From positions 1,674,001 through 1,738,000 of the forward strand of contig JAYJMM010000111.1 of assembly GCA_037349105.1 (NCBI GenBank): 64,000 nucleotides of DNA. The letters run 5' to 3'. Positions within the stretch are counted from its first letter, which is position 1; each line of letters opens with the position of its first letter. The translations under genes were made by a program, and so were the position numbers. The DNA is from Limnomonas spitsbergensis. Taxonomy: Eukaryota > Chlorophyta > Chlorophyceae > Chlamydomonadales. A model generated the notes under the pieces. That model made no database searches and had not been told where the DNA came from. It saw only the letters and a list, made by a program, of their open reading frames with translations. This document shows positions 10,100-21,469 of this stretch, one piece after another.

Positions 10100-11480
10100 C
10101 CTTTAGCCCTTCGGATTATTGCAGTTGTTTCAGTTGGCCGATGATCAGCTCCAGCAGCTCCCTGTGCTTATGGTAGCGGAGAGACTTGGGAGACCAAAGC
10201 GCTCTTCGTATTAGGTACAAAGAGGTAGCGCTATCCACTGCGATTTTTGTCTGTTTCTTCGTTAGGGCTCCGTAGATCCCCGCCAGTTAAGCTCTGTTGA
10301 TGGTGTCCGTGGGGCCTTCACCTGCCGGGTGAATGGTGAGGTCTTGCTGTCCTGGTGGGGCACTTGGCATATGTAGGCCTGCGCCAGACAATTGGGCTTT
10401 CCTGCCTCCCGGGAGGCTGATTTCGATGCAGCTGCCGTCAGTGTAGGCTATTTTTCTCCATTCATGCATCAACGCACTGTTCTCGACTTCTCGTGAAACC
10501 AGTCTAGGCAGTCTTCTTCTTGCAAGGCCTCGTCGAAGACTCGCACTCCAGGGATGTCTGAGTCTTTGGGGGCATGAAGGAATGCTCGTGACCCTTGGAT
10601 GCTGTTGCTATGCTCTTTTTGTGTGTTGCCTGCCTTCTCGAGCGCATGGGTGTCTTTCTTACTGGTTTCCACCCTCCTGTTCCAGGTATTCATCAGCTTC
10701 GGGGGACCCTTAGCATCTGGGTGTGGAGTTGCCTGTCTGAGCGCTCTGCGGAGTTCGTCGACAAGATGTTCACTGGGCAGGGAGTCTTGGTGTGAGAGGT
10801 GTGTGGGGGCAGTCTCTGTTACAATTTGGGTTGTTAGTCGGGCTTGTCGGGCCTCTTAATTTTCGATTACTACGATGTCCATGTGGCATTTAGGTAGTGG
10901 CTGTGGGTACTCTCCTTGAGTCCAGTTCTCCTCTTTCCTGATGGGGAACGGGGAGCCTTGAGTGCTTCCGAGCCTAGTGCAATATTGGGGGTATTTGTCC
11001 AGCCATGCCTGGTAGGCAGGCCTCCCAGGCGATTTTATCTTCCTGGGTAGATACAAGACTGTCGTTGTTGGTACCCTGGTCATGTGTGCAGACCATATGG
11101 CCCACCTGACCGCTTTGTCGAGGGAGGGGTCATCCCGATTAGGGAACGCATGTGAGGACCCGGTCCATCTGTGCTTGTAGGCGTCTGTGTGTGCCCCAAA
11201 GGCCTGGTCTCGTGGGTGATTGCTCCAGTAGGTGATGGTGTGTCCATCTACATTGAGCGGGCTGGAGAATCTTTCTTTGGTGATGCCAAAGTATTGATCT
11301 GTCACAGTTTTGATGTGCGGGTCGGACCGTTCACCGTCCCGGATAGCTTCCGTCAACACGTGTCCCCACCGGTCCTATGTGTCCGTCACCCACAGAATGG
11401 AAACGACGTTTGTCATAAAAGGCGATCCGCTTTGTGATACCTGCATTTACCTGCATCTTCCTCCGCAGCATGTCTACGCC
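10100..11480 (-). pseudogene. Decayed retroelement fragment: PCIF1-like domain followed by RNase H
   Basis: A minus-strand frame (11359-10856) encodes 167 residues with ERFSSPLNV (residues 29-37), YWSNHPRDQAFGAHTDAY, RWTGSS, KAVRWAIWSA, TTTVLYLP and a final LPKCHMDIVVIEN. The order and spacing match the methyltransferase-like domain of the LINE at 1-9 kb, but the EPPF position reads AFPN. Upstream, an in-frame TAG interrupts a region reading NVVSILWVTDT. Downstream, after a frame change near 10480, comes an RNase H start: IAYTDGSC (Asp 10437-10439), then TINRA followed by TAA at 10287-10289, exactly where the catalytic Glu of RAEL belongs, then LAGIYGAL and KIAVDSATSLYLIRR. The fragment stops near 10100. 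No reverse transcriptase was found upstream. It is a dead relative of the LINE or of another element with the same domain order. Confidence 0.7.
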
Positions 11481-13885
11481 TTACCGGTGCCCATATGCAC
11501 ATCGCCCTCAGTCCCGGTGGCCCTTCCTTATTTCCGGCACTCCAGCAGTTCCCCTGGCTGTTACGGTACCGCCCACCTGCACAGCACGGCAGCCCCCTAC
11601 CTTTGTGCAGCACCATGCCGTTTGGGTGCAGCATACCACAGCCATGCTGCCCTTTTTCAGTTGCCACATCATCATCCCAACCTTAGTTTACTATGCACAT
11701 ATATCGCACAAACCCACAAAGCATAGTGCATTAGTGCCCACCCATGCTGTTGGCACTGGGTAGCATCTGCGTACTACTTAGCACTGCTAAGCGGGCACTT
11801 AGCATGGCTAAGTGACCCATATGCACAGTGCCGGAGTGCCCCACCTGTCTGTATCATCAGTGGGGGAGTAGTGGTAATACAATGGAAAGCTGGCAATGAG
11901 CAGGAGTAGAGCAGTGCCATGGCCAACACCTGGGCTGCAACCAAAATGTCTGATCCATATGGCCGGAGCTGGATACGCCGTGCCGCCATCAATATGTACC
12001 GGTACGCGTGTAATTACCCTAATAAGTAGTAAACAGAGTTTGTGAATCCTGAAATTCTTTCTTTCTACAAGTAAATCCTGAAATTCTGCCGACGTCCTTT
12101 AGTTTATGAGTCTGCACTATTTATCTATCGACCACTTACGTGCATGTCCGTGTCAGCATGAGACAGACAGGGCATAGAGGAGGCACCAAAAACGGACAAG
12201 GAAGACAGACGCAAAGGTGTCCTGTGTGACAAAGGGATCCAAAAGCTTCCTTTCATTCCGGCCTTCAGTGTGTCTGACCATTTACCACTGTGTTACACTA
12301 CTTCCCGTGTCTCTTCCCTCCCCCACCCCATTTTTCGCCCGTTTCCCCCTTTTTCTTCGGACCAGACAGTTGGATGCCTTTTTCAGCAAAGCCCAGCGGT
12401 GAAACTTACATCATTAACAAGGGAGCGGGATGGATCCATCCTAGTAAGTGCAATCGAGCACCCGAACAAATCACTGATAGCGAGGAAATGCTGGCTGAGT
12501 GGCAGCGGTCTATAACTGGTAAATATATGTAAGGTCTAGGGAATAAAAACATAAGGGTCTGCCAATCAGTGGCAGAATGCAGGGTAACCGGACATGCATA
12601 CCATTCTCCATGAACAGCCAGATTTACCATCAATTTAGACAAGAGCACTACTTAAAGAACTGGATTGGGCGGGGAAATGCAGGGTCAATATCCCTGCAGG
12701 GTTTGTCATCATCACACCAATCGACAAAAATACTTCTTACCCTGGTAAAGGAATCATCTGGGTCAGCCTGACGACTTTTGGCTTCTGAGCAAACGTTTTA
12801 TTTTTAAGTCTGACAGCGAATGGGAGCATCACCTTTGACACATGAGTGGGACAGGTGCCTGCAAACAGTCCTGAGCACTGACTACCTACTAGTAAGACAG
12901 AATCACAAAACACCATCGACCCCCCTGGACTTCCTTCCAGCAAATCAGAGAGGCATCAATCCAAGTTGTAGCATCATATGATCACGTAATCACAAGAGCT
13001 GCGGTGCAAACGATAGAAACTGTACTTCTTTATACCGGTACAGCACCGCATACATTTTGTACATTTGTGGGACACTACTCATACTCTACGTCCACGTTCT
13101 TCTAAGGCTTGTCACTTGAGCCCGGACAAATGGACAGGAAACACCTAGGAAAATACCAGGAAACACCGGGGAAATATGTAGAACAAGCCTGAACCGGTGA
13201 ATAACAAAAAACCTGGAGACGACCTAGGTGGGACAGAAATACACTACCGGGAAAATACGACGGGCAGAAGGACAGGCGCCAGAGGAAATATATATATTGA
13301 CGGTGCTGATATTTCAATGGTATGGTAGTATTGCAGCTGCCGGGCACACAGCTGAGGTACTATGCTGGGTTAGGGCAAGGCAGTGCCTGGCTGACATATG
13401 CACTGCTGCCCACAAGCTGATAACGTATTTGCGGAGCTCATAAGAACTCATACCTATACGAGGAACTGAAAGGCAAAGAGCAAGACCGGTATACTATCGT
13501 TTTGACACTGCCACACGTTTGCTGGCGACAACAAAATATAGAGAAAGAGTCCCATTTGAGGCAAGGAAATTGGCCCCTAGCCAGGCTCAGCTGCATCGCG
13601 GACTAGCTAGCCCATCCCAGTTTTTGGGGAGATGGATACGGGAGTGAGCACGCAATTCAGGACATGCGGTACACCCAGTCACTGGCCATCCGCCACGGCA
13701 GCAGCAGCAGAAACGCAGACCATCCCCACCAAGTGCCGAGAGAAGGCTGCGGCTGCACGGAAGCCATAATGCTTCCCCGCAGCGGCCATCCCAGGGCGCA
13801 CGCAAATGAGTGATCGAGCAAGCGGCTCTATGCACAAAAACTAATGTGTCCCTTGGGAAAATATCCCATAACCACGCATCGCAGC
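11480..13885. other. No gene recognised; scattered short repeats
   Basis: Frames here are short and mutually overlapping, with no recognisable domain. A pyrimidine-rich stretch at about 12295-12410, ending in GACAGTTGGATGCC and AAAGCCCAGCGGTG, resembles the 3' tail of the LINE at 44.8-47.2 kb and the similar block at 32.3-32.6 kb. Confidence 0.4.
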
Positions 13886-13889
13886 GGCC

Positions 13890-14265
13890 AGAGGCCTTGC
13901 ATCCTGGCCCAGGACGCATGGCGCTTTGCTGCCAACCAGCCCAGCCTGGCCCAGGATGCATGGCGTTTTGCCGCCAACTGGGCCGGCCTGGCCCAGGATG
14001 CATGACGTTTTGCCGCCAACCGGCCTGGCCCAGGACGCATGGCGTTTTGCCGCCACCGGGGCCGGCCTGTCCAGGAAGCATGGTGTATAGCTGCCAACCG
14101 GCCCAGCCTGGCCCAGGACCCATAACGTTTTGCCGCCACCGGGGCCGGCATGGTCCAAGATGCATGGCGATTTGCCGCCCCAGGGATCCTGGGTCCCGCC
14201 TGGGGCCCTCAGGTGCGACAAGAGGCCTGGTTTGGCCCGTGATGCATGGCATTTTTGCCGCCAGG
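13890..14265 (+). repeat. Minisatellite, roughly 40-60 bp units, about 7-8 copies
   Basis: Units contain GGCCTGGCCCAGGATGCATG followed by GCGTTTTGCCGCCAAC, with substitutions and length changes. The open frames across it on both strands follow from the repeat and are not taken as genes. Confidence 0.85.
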
Positions 14266-15815
14266 ATTCCTTCCCGCCAGATGGCAGCTAAAAACGGACA
14301 CACTGACAACAATCCTACCTACAGTTTCCACACCTCCAAATCAGTGTGGAGCCATGAATGCATGCCCTTGCCCACATCCAGGAATGAAACAGCCTCGCAA
14401 TATCAGGAAGGTGGATGTAAAGCTAGCCGCTCCCTGCCAGGTTGGTGCCTGATATTGAAGACGAGTTACTTGCCCCCCCCAATTTCGAATAGCAGCAAAC
14501 CGTTGGGACATTTCTATCCCTCGTAACGGCGCCTGGAACGTGACCTTGGCCCATGCCGCACTGTGTTGAGACAACCCTCATGCCCCTGTAAGTGGGGCGT
14601 AGTTTCCCTTCGGTCTTGGGACCTCTCTGCATGGCGCCCCTAAGAACAATACGGGTCAGGGCCAAACGGGCCACATCCACACGGCTACCATGTGCATAGC
14701 GATATCAACACACCCTCGGACAGAAAACCCCTACCCCCCTCGGAGACTAGATTACTCTGGCAGGCAGCATCAAGGGACGCTCACAAGGACAGCTAAAAGT
14801 CCATCTATACAGCCTATCAAGGAAAACTTGATAAATTGCATGGTCGATAAAATGCATCACAATACGCACAGCCCGAAGTCCCAAACAGAAAACAACCATG
14901 CATAATCGATCACGACAAAGCACACACACCCCAGTCCCCATCCATCACAAAAAACGCAAGCCCACCATCTACCATCCGCTGCCTCCGCCTCCGCATCCGC
15001 ATCCAAGCCCACCATCCGCATCCGTATCCAAACCCACCATCCGCATTCGCATCCAAGCCCACCATCCATCCGCTGCCAGCGAGCGAGAGGCCACGGCCGA
15101 CATCCATCGCTCAATAACACAGGGTTACTGCCAAGCAAGAAGGCCTGGCCGTTGCCGAAGCCATTGCTGCACCACTGAGGAACCCCGCGGCCAGTGTGAT
15201 TGTCTTCTTCTCTCTGCCATGTGTCAGCTACACACCAGCCTCTGGCTGGAGTCCCCGTTCGTGGCCAGCCATGCTACTTTCGTCAACAGTCATCGGCTGG
15301 CCCAGGTTTGGTCCCCAACGGGCCTTTGGCAGCCGCCTGGCAGGCTGACCAGGGTGGACTTGTAGCCGAAAAAGTAAACACTGTCCGCTTTACTTCCTTT
15401 GTTTGCCTCTTCATGTAGTCGTCCTTCCCAAGCTAGGAGCTTTGGTTGCTGTCAAGGGCAGCGAAGGTCAACAGCTGAGGCGCCTTTCATCCGTCCCTCC
15501 CGTCATCGACCACTCATCCTTGTCATGCCAGCCAGACTGACCAAGTAAGACTTGTATCCGGGAGGGGGAAAAACTGTCCACGGCTTCACTTCCGTTGTTT
15601 GCCTCTTCATTTAGTCATCCTTTCCAAGCAAGCGGCCACTCATCCTTGTCATGCTAGCCTTGGTCCAGGCTGTGCAAGGTAGCTGGAATTGAGATAAATC
15701 ATTCCCTACCAGCCCCACGCGGCCGAGCGTTCAGCTGGGCCCAGCCGCCCAGCGGATATTCACCGATCTGACTTCGTCAAGCAGTGGGGCCAGCCGCCGC
15801 CCGCTGCCAAGCTTA
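14265..15815. other. No gene recognised; simple repeats and one dispersed repeat copy
   Basis: A CCGCATCCAAGCCCACCAT-like hexamer-based block lies at about 14980-15075. An inverted copy of the dispersed repeat family (see 22985-23165) lies at about 15190-15345. No frame shows a known domain. Confidence 0.4.
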
Positions 15816-15818
15816 ATA

Positions 15819-16735
15819 GCACAATCCGGCTTAACCTGTGCCGTATCACGCGTATCGTGCTCCTTTGGTACCACAATCCGGCTTAACCTGTGCCGTATCA
15901 CGCGTATCGTGCTCCTTTGGTACCACAATCCGGCTTAACCTGTGCCGTATCACGCGTATCGTGCTCCTTTGGTACCACAATCCGGCTTAACCTGTGCCGT
16001 ATCACGCGTATCGTGCTCCTTTGGTACCACAATCCGGCTTAACCTGTGCCGTATCACGCGTATCGTGCTCCTTTGGTACCACAATCCGGCTTAACCTGTG
16101 CCGTATCACGCGTATCGTGCTCCTTTGGTACCACAATCCGGCTTAACCTGTGCCGTATCACGCGTATCGTGCTCCTTTGGTACCACAATCCGGCTTAACC
16201 TGTGCCGTATCACGCGTATTGTGCTCCTTTGGTACCACAATCCGGCTTAACCTGTGCCGTATCACGCGTATCGTGCTCCTTTGGTACCACAATCCGGCTT
16301 AACCTGTGCCGTATCACGCGTATCGTGCTCCTTTGGTACCACAATCCGGCTTAACCTGTGCCGTATCACGCGTATCGTGCTCCTTTGGTACCACAATCCG
16401 GCTTAACCTGTGCCGTATCACGCGTATTGTGCTCCTTTGGTACCACAATCCGGCTTAACCTGTGCCGTATCACGCGTATCGTGCTCCTTTGGTACCACAA
16501 TCCGGCTTAACCTGTGCCGTATCACGCGTATCGTGCTCCTTTGGTACCACAATCCGGCTTAACCTGTGCCGTATCACGCGTATCGTGCTCCTTTGGTACC
16601 ACAATCCGGCTTAACCTGTGCCGTATCACGCGTATCGTGCTCCTTTGGTACCACAATCCGGCTTAACCTGTGCCGTATCACGCGTATCGTGCTCCTTTGG
16701 TACCACAATCCGGCTTAACCTGTGTCGTATCCCGC
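15819..16735 (+). repeat. 52-bp satellite, about 18 tandem copies
   Basis: The monomer spans, for example, 15871-15922. It contains CAATCCGGCTTAACCTGTG, an ACGCGT site and a GGTACC site. Copies are almost identical. One C-to-T variant occurs at 16220 and again at 16428, exactly four monomers apart, which suggests recent amplification in blocks. The last copy is degenerate (GTGTCGTATCCCGCC). There are no spacers, so it is not CRISPR-like. Confidence 0.97.
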
Positions 16736-16739
16736 CTGT

Positions 16740-17510
16740 CATCGATGGTGGGATGCTGAGCCGCTGAGGCGCCCTCGACGGTCGCGGCCGTGGTGGTGTC
16801 AGTCCTGTTGGGGTGCATGAAGGGGCGGCTTGTTTGTTACAACAAATCACCCAGGGCTTGGGTGGTGCGTGTTGGGGTCGCTTGCTTGAAAAATGCCTTG
16901 TCCCTCATAATTCCTGCGTTTGCCTTGTATTCGCATTCAAGATAAACCTAGGGCCGCATCAAAACAGTAGGGCAGATAAGGACAGGTTCTGAGTGCATGA
17001 TGGTTTTAAGGTTTCGGGTTTTAAGCATGAGCCCACAGTGGTTCCACACCTCCATGATATGTTTACACAGCCAAGCCCATGTCTGGAGAGTCTGCTTTGC
17101 TATGGACTAGCTGTTTGGATCCAATGTGTCCCTTAAGAAGATGCATACCCAGTCAAGCCCATGCCTGGAGGGTCTGATTTGCTATGCATTAGCTGTTTGA
17201 AGGCCTGAAGGTCAGGTCCCTGTGTTTTTGTTGACGGCATACAACCGGTGGCTGATCGCGAGCAGGCGTTTCCAAACGGTCACGAAGCAAACTTTTTAGC
17301 TGGCTGACCTCATATATAGGGATTCCTAATTCCGTAGGTACATCCCGATCCGAAGGTGCGTCCATGTTGTTCCTCTCTAGGACAGACTTGTACAACGACG
17401 TTGGACGAGCCAAACATTCCCTACGTGACGAATTGGACCCGGTCCACTCTTTTACTCCCTATACAGTATATTTTATAGGACGAGTCAGGAAGAAAGAAAC
17501 ATGCAGGATT
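16740..17510. other. No gene seen
   Basis: No convincing frame. A short imperfect duplication occurs at about 17070-17195 (CAAGCCCATG, then TGGAGGGTCTGATTTGCTAT or a close variant). Confidence 0.4.
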
Positions 17511-17580
17511 TCCGGTTTGGTGTAGTGGTTAGCACTTAGGTTTCTGACACCTTCAACCAGAGTTGGACTCTCTATACTGG
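17511..17580 (+). tRNA. tRNA-Gln(CUG)-like sequence, probably a pseudogene or SINE head
   Basis: It contains GGTGTAGTGGTTAGCAC, matching the D-arm and A box of plant-type tRNA-Gln. An anticodon arm AGGT-TTCTGAC-ACCT places CTG at the anticodon. A T-arm-like AGAG-TTGGACT-CTCT follows. The 5' CCGGTTT and 3' ATACTGG ends pair at most positions. Several stem mismatches and a changed T loop suggest decay, so a tRNA-derived SINE or pseudogene is more likely than a working gene. Confidence 0.4.
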
Positions 17581-17936
17581 CTTCGTTCTTTGCGTCTTGA
17601 GAGTATTGATGTTTTGCCCTCACAAACTAGATTTTTGTAAAAGAGAGACCATGGTAACTGGGCTATACTACAGCCCAGTTTGATTGAAAGGTCGCTTCAT
17701 CTGCAATTCAGCTACCAGTATGTGAAGTAGAGAGGTCAAGCAATAAACCCTACAGTACGGTCGCTACCTAAAGAGACAGTTCCATGCTTGGTTCCCGGTG
17801 GAGGCCACATAGGCAACAAGCTGTCAAAGGTGGTCTTGTATGCACGAGGACTACCATGAGCAGTGGGATCCACAAAATAATTCCATGATTTCCCTGTTGT
17901 AAGATTTTTCTACCACACAGAACGCTTGAATACAAT
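17581..17936. other. No gene seen
   Basis: AT-balanced sequence directly after the tRNA-like element, without a domain-bearing frame. If the tRNA-like part is a SINE head, its body would lie here. Confidence 0.3.
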
Positions 17937-18611
17937 TTGGAATATGATGAGTTGTGTACAGAGGGATGTTGGTGCCATGTCTTCCCCCTCTCTACGAATC
18001 CTCACCGGAAAACCCTTCATCACGTCACGGGTATGCCTCCGCCGCCACCCGCTCGCCTGCCAGACGGCGTCGCCGTCCCCAAGGCTTGTTGCAACAGGTT
18101 GGGGCTGGTGCTCACTTTGAAATGGCGACGGCTGGCGTCACGGCTGCTGCCGCTGCAGCCGCCAGCTTCGACACCTGCTGGCAGCATCGGTGGCATTTCC
18201 GCACCCAGAATAGATCTGTGGCCGCCGCCGCTGCTGAAGCTTCCGGCAGCAGCTCCCGCCCCATGCCCCGTCTGCCCAGAAGCTGCTGCTGCTGCCCCCG
18301 CCACAGAGGCCGCGACTTGCCTCGGGATGTCCGGGCAGAGCTGTGAGGTGCGGCGGACGCCGCGGGGGAGGGGGCGTGTGCTCCGAGTGGTGAAGCTGTT
18401 GCTGGCGCTGCTCAGTGTGTGGAGGTATGCCTGCGTGTGTGGGGGGGTGTTCTTGGTATACTCACGATTATTCCTGGTATACACCCTTAGCACCGCCACC
18501 AACACCCTGAGCAACGCCACCATCACTGACCAGCGTGGCCTCCTGTCTGCTCCTCTCCTCCTCCTTGCCTTCTTCCTCGTTCGCCCACTCTGCCTCCAGT
18601 TGGCGAGTTGA
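17937..18611 (+). CDS. GC-rich open frame, possible exon, product unknown
   Basis: A 224-codon frame encodes a Pro/Ala-rich stretch, a Cys-containing PVCPEAAAAAPATEA region and a hydrophobic C-terminal part (VVKLLLALLSVW and later LLLLAFFLVRPLCL). A minus-strand frame over the same bases is of similar quality, so strand and reality are undecided. No family was recognised. It could equally be non-coding GC-rich DNA. Confidence 0.15.
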   Translation: MEYDELCTEGCWCHVFPLSTNPHRKTLHHVTGMPPPPPARLPDGVAVPKACCNRLGLVLTLKWRRLASRLLPLQPPASTPAGSIGGISAPRIDLWPPPLLKLPAAAPAPCPVCPEAAAAAPATEAATCLGMSGQSCEVRRTPRGRGRVLRVVKLLLALLSVWRYACVCGGVFLVYSRLFLVYTLSTATNTLSNATITDQRGLLSAPLLLLAFFLVRPLCLQLAS

Positions 18612-18654
18612 GGTCCTGCGGTCCGTTGGAGGGCTGCCTACGGGCGGGCTGCCG

Positions 18655-18935
18655 ACCAGGGGACTGCCCAACCTCCCGCTCGAGCGACGGGACGAGCCGC
18701 CTTCCCCGACCTAGGCAGAGATGGAGCAGCAGATTTGGGTTGAAAGGTTTCAGAAGAGCTCATGCAGTTCAAAAGCAGGCTGCCAACCAGTGGACTGCCC
18801 ATCCTCCCGCTCGGGCAACGGGACGAGCCGCCTTCCCTGACCTAGGCAGAGATGGAGCAGTAGATTCGGGTTAAAAGGATTCAGAAGAGCTCATGCAGTT
18901 CTAAAGCAGGCTGTCAACAACAGGACTGCCCGTGG
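18655..18935 (+). repeat. 131-bp direct repeat, just over two copies
   Basis: GGACTGCCC recurs at 18661, 18792 and 18923, exactly 131 bp apart. The units also share GCAACGGGACGAGCCGCCTT-like and GACCTAGGCAGAGATGGAGC sequence. Confidence 0.9.
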
Positions 18936-19100
18936 CCTAGTGGTCAAGATAGTGGTGAAGATATGGCCAGATAGGTAACAGCAGGTCGGTGTTAAGAGCA
19001 GCTTTTAGTCCTATGATTTGTGTCATAGTAAAGGAATTTGCTCTACAACTTCAATAAAGTGTCGTGAGCTCTGGCTGCCACATCATTACAGGGATCTGCG

Positions 19101-19817
19101 TCAAGGGGTCTGGGGCCAGTGTTTAACTCTGTCGAGGCTTGATGCATCAGCCGTCCTCACCCGAAAGCGTTTCTCACAGAGCGCCCTCCCTGCCACATTC
19201 CTTCCTGGGATCTGATTCAGATCCGGCCAATGCGTAGATCCGGACGGATCTGCAACGCTCATCAGTGAATCCCGATTCGATATCACAAAGCGGGCCGGCG
19301 GCTCCGACACCGCCTGCCTGGCCTCGGTAGCCGAGGTACGGTCCCCCGGCGCCAGCAGACGAGGGGCTGCGACGTAGTGGTCCGAGCAGACGACCTCCAC
19401 CGCCGCCGCGGTGGCAACAACAGCTGCCTGGCCCGGAGCGGCAGCGGCGGAACGGCCTGCGAGTGGCTCGCTCCTGCTCAGAGCTTGCATACGTCCGGGC
19501 AAGGAGGCCCCCCCCACCGCCGCCGCCGCTGCCCGCACGCCCTTTGGGCGCGGTGCGAGGCGCGCCGCAGACCTGGCGTCCCCCAATCTGGTTCCGGAGC
19601 CCGAGGCGCCCTCCCCCGTTGCGTCTTCGGCGGAGGGTGGGCCCCAGAGGAGCAGGCGCTGCTCCCCGGGCGGGATGCACCCCTCAGACGGCCGGAAGGG
19701 GGACGGGGAGCTGGCGTTGGCGGCGGCCAGGTCGAGGTGTGAAGCTGCAGGAGACTCAGGCCAACAGCAAGGGCCACAGTGGCCGCGGACGCTGCTTCCT
19801 TTTTGCGTGTTGATCAT
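19101..19817 (-). CDS. GC-rich open frame, possible exon, product unknown
   Basis: A 238-codon minus frame is rich in Ala, Pro, Ser and Arg, with no recognised motif. Long open frames also exist on the plus strand over the same bases (for example 19411-19974), as expected in GC-rich DNA. It could be one exon of a larger gene. The sequence alone does not decide. Confidence 0.15.
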   Translation of the reverse strand: MINTQKGSSVRGHCGPCCWPESPAASHLDLAAANASSPSPFRPSEGCIPPGEQRLLLWGPPSAEDATGEGASGSGTRLGDARSAARLAPRPKGVRAAAAAVGGASLPGRMQALSRSEPLAGRSAAAAPGQAAVVATAAAVEVVCSDHYVAAPRLLAPGDRTSATEARQAVSEPPARFVISNRDSLMSVADPSGSTHWPDLNQIPGRNVAGRALCEKRFRVRTADASSLDRVKHWPQTP

Positions 19818-19974
19818 TGGCAGGGACAGGGCCTGGGAGGAAGGACCAGGAGGGGCAGGATCAGGGACGCTGCACAGGGTTGGGCAATTTACGGCCGGCC
19901 TCGTTATTTACGGTGCGCTACGGTCGGTGTCCCCAGAATTTGGCGGCGCTTCAGTCAGAATATTACTGTTTTAA

Positions 19975-20069
19975 TGCGTAACAGACCGTCTCAAGTTACA
20001 CCTGACTTAGGTTTCATCTGAATTAGGTTACACCTGAGTTAGGTGTAACATAAGACGGTCTGTTACGCA
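19975..20069. repeat. Hairpin-forming inverted repeat, 29-bp arms
   Basis: The left arm (19975-20003, TGCGTAACAGACCGTCT...) and the right arm (20041-20069) are reverse complements except for about three positions in a four-base block. A 37-base loop is itself made of TTAGGTTACACCTGA-like pieces. It may be a MITE end or a foldback element. Confidence 0.8.
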
Positions 20070-20169
20070 GTACGCACACCGCGTAAGTTACACCCGAGTC
20101 CCTTTTAACGTTATCAGAGCCCAACACTGGTTGTCTGTGACTACGTGCGTGTGTGCACAGCCTAAACAT

Positions 20170-21140
20170 ATTCCTCGCAAGGTCCATGTGCACTGGGTAG
20201 ATGCCCTGCAATAAGGACATCCTGCAATAAGAATATCCTAGGCCTGCACACCCACTCCACATCAGCCCACTCCACATCAGCCCACTCCACATCAGCCCAC
20301 TCCACCTAACAATTGTATGTCGGTAGCAGCTCTGCTTGAAAGTAAAAGCATCGCACAACAACAAAAAACGTTTAGCAAGGCCCTCCTACAGATGCCCTGT
20401 AACAAGAAACAGTAAGGCCTGTCCACCCATCCGGCATCAGCCCACTCTACCTGAACAATTTGTATACCGGTCGCTCTGCTCGGCAGTAAAAGCATCGCAT
20501 GGCAAAAAACGTTTAGCAAGGCCCTCCTACAGATGCCCTGTACAAGAAAAGCAAGGCCGCACACCCATCGGGCATCAGCCCACTCTAACTGAACAATTTG
20601 TGTACCGGTAGCTCTGCTCGGCAGTAAAAACATGGCACAACAAAAATGTATTTTCAGCCTGGGCCCATGCGCACCGGTAGATGCCCTGTGACAACAAAAA
20701 CATGTTACAGACCATGCAGAGGATTTCCCAATAACCCCTTGCAAAATCTTATTTTTCGTTGGGTAGGGACAACCTGTGACAAGAACATCCTGGGTCTGCA
20801 CACCCATCAGCCACTCCACCTCGCAATTGTATATCGGTAGCTCCTCTCCACAGTAAAACATCGCATCAGGCATCAGCCCTCTCCACCTTAACAGTTGTAC
20901 ATCTGTAGCAATCCGGTAGCTCTTCTCGACAGTAAAAACATCACGCACAACGCAAACGACTTGAAGGCCCTCCTACAGATGCCCTGTAACAACAAATATC
21001 TAGGCCTGCACACCCATCAGGCATCAGCCCTCTCCACCTGAACAGTTGCACACCGGTAGCAATCCGGTAGCTCAGCTTGACATTATAAACATCGAACAAC
21101 ACAAAAGACAGTATTCGCAAGGCCCTCTTACAGATTTATT
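20170..21140 (+). repeat. Tandem repeat of about 145-bp units, diverged, plus 15-bp subrepeats
   Basis: Blocks with AAGGCCCTCCTACAGATGCC, GGCATCAGCCCACTC, an ACCGGTAGCTCTGCT-like part and AGTAAAA-CATCGCA recur from 20170 to 21140 in about six units. At 20249-20308 a 15-bp CACTCCACATCAGCC unit is repeated four times. Open frames across the block are repeat-derived. Confidence 0.8.
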
Positions 21141-21469
21141 CCACCGTCCGCCATAGACCCTGTGGTACGATGTCCGGCTACAAAGCCCTGCAGCTACCAA
21201 CGGCCTGATGGTGACCAAACTTGGACCTGCCTACGGCCAGCGGCCCCCTCAGCATGGCTGGCAGGGTCCTTGTGTCCGAAGGAGGAGTGGAGCAAACATG
21301 CAGCTGAGTCACAGAAAATGACCCTGGATAGGCCTGGCACAGTGGCGGCTGGCAGACACAGCAACCCATCTCATGTAAGCAAGACCTGGCGTAGTGGCGG
21401 CTGGCAGACACAGCAGCCCATGTCATCTAAGCAAGACCTGGCGTAGTGGTGGCCGGCACACCCAGCAGC

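Noticed and set aside
13587..14526. Frames of 240 codons on both strands
   Set aside because: They cross a minisatellite and are equally open on opposite strands.
15819..16735. CRISPR-like array
   Set aside because: Copies are directly contiguous with no variable spacers, and the rest of the window is eukaryotic.
18930..18990. tRNA gene suggested by GGCCTAGTGGTCAAGA
   Set aside because: Only an A-box-like part is present; there is no T arm or closing stem.
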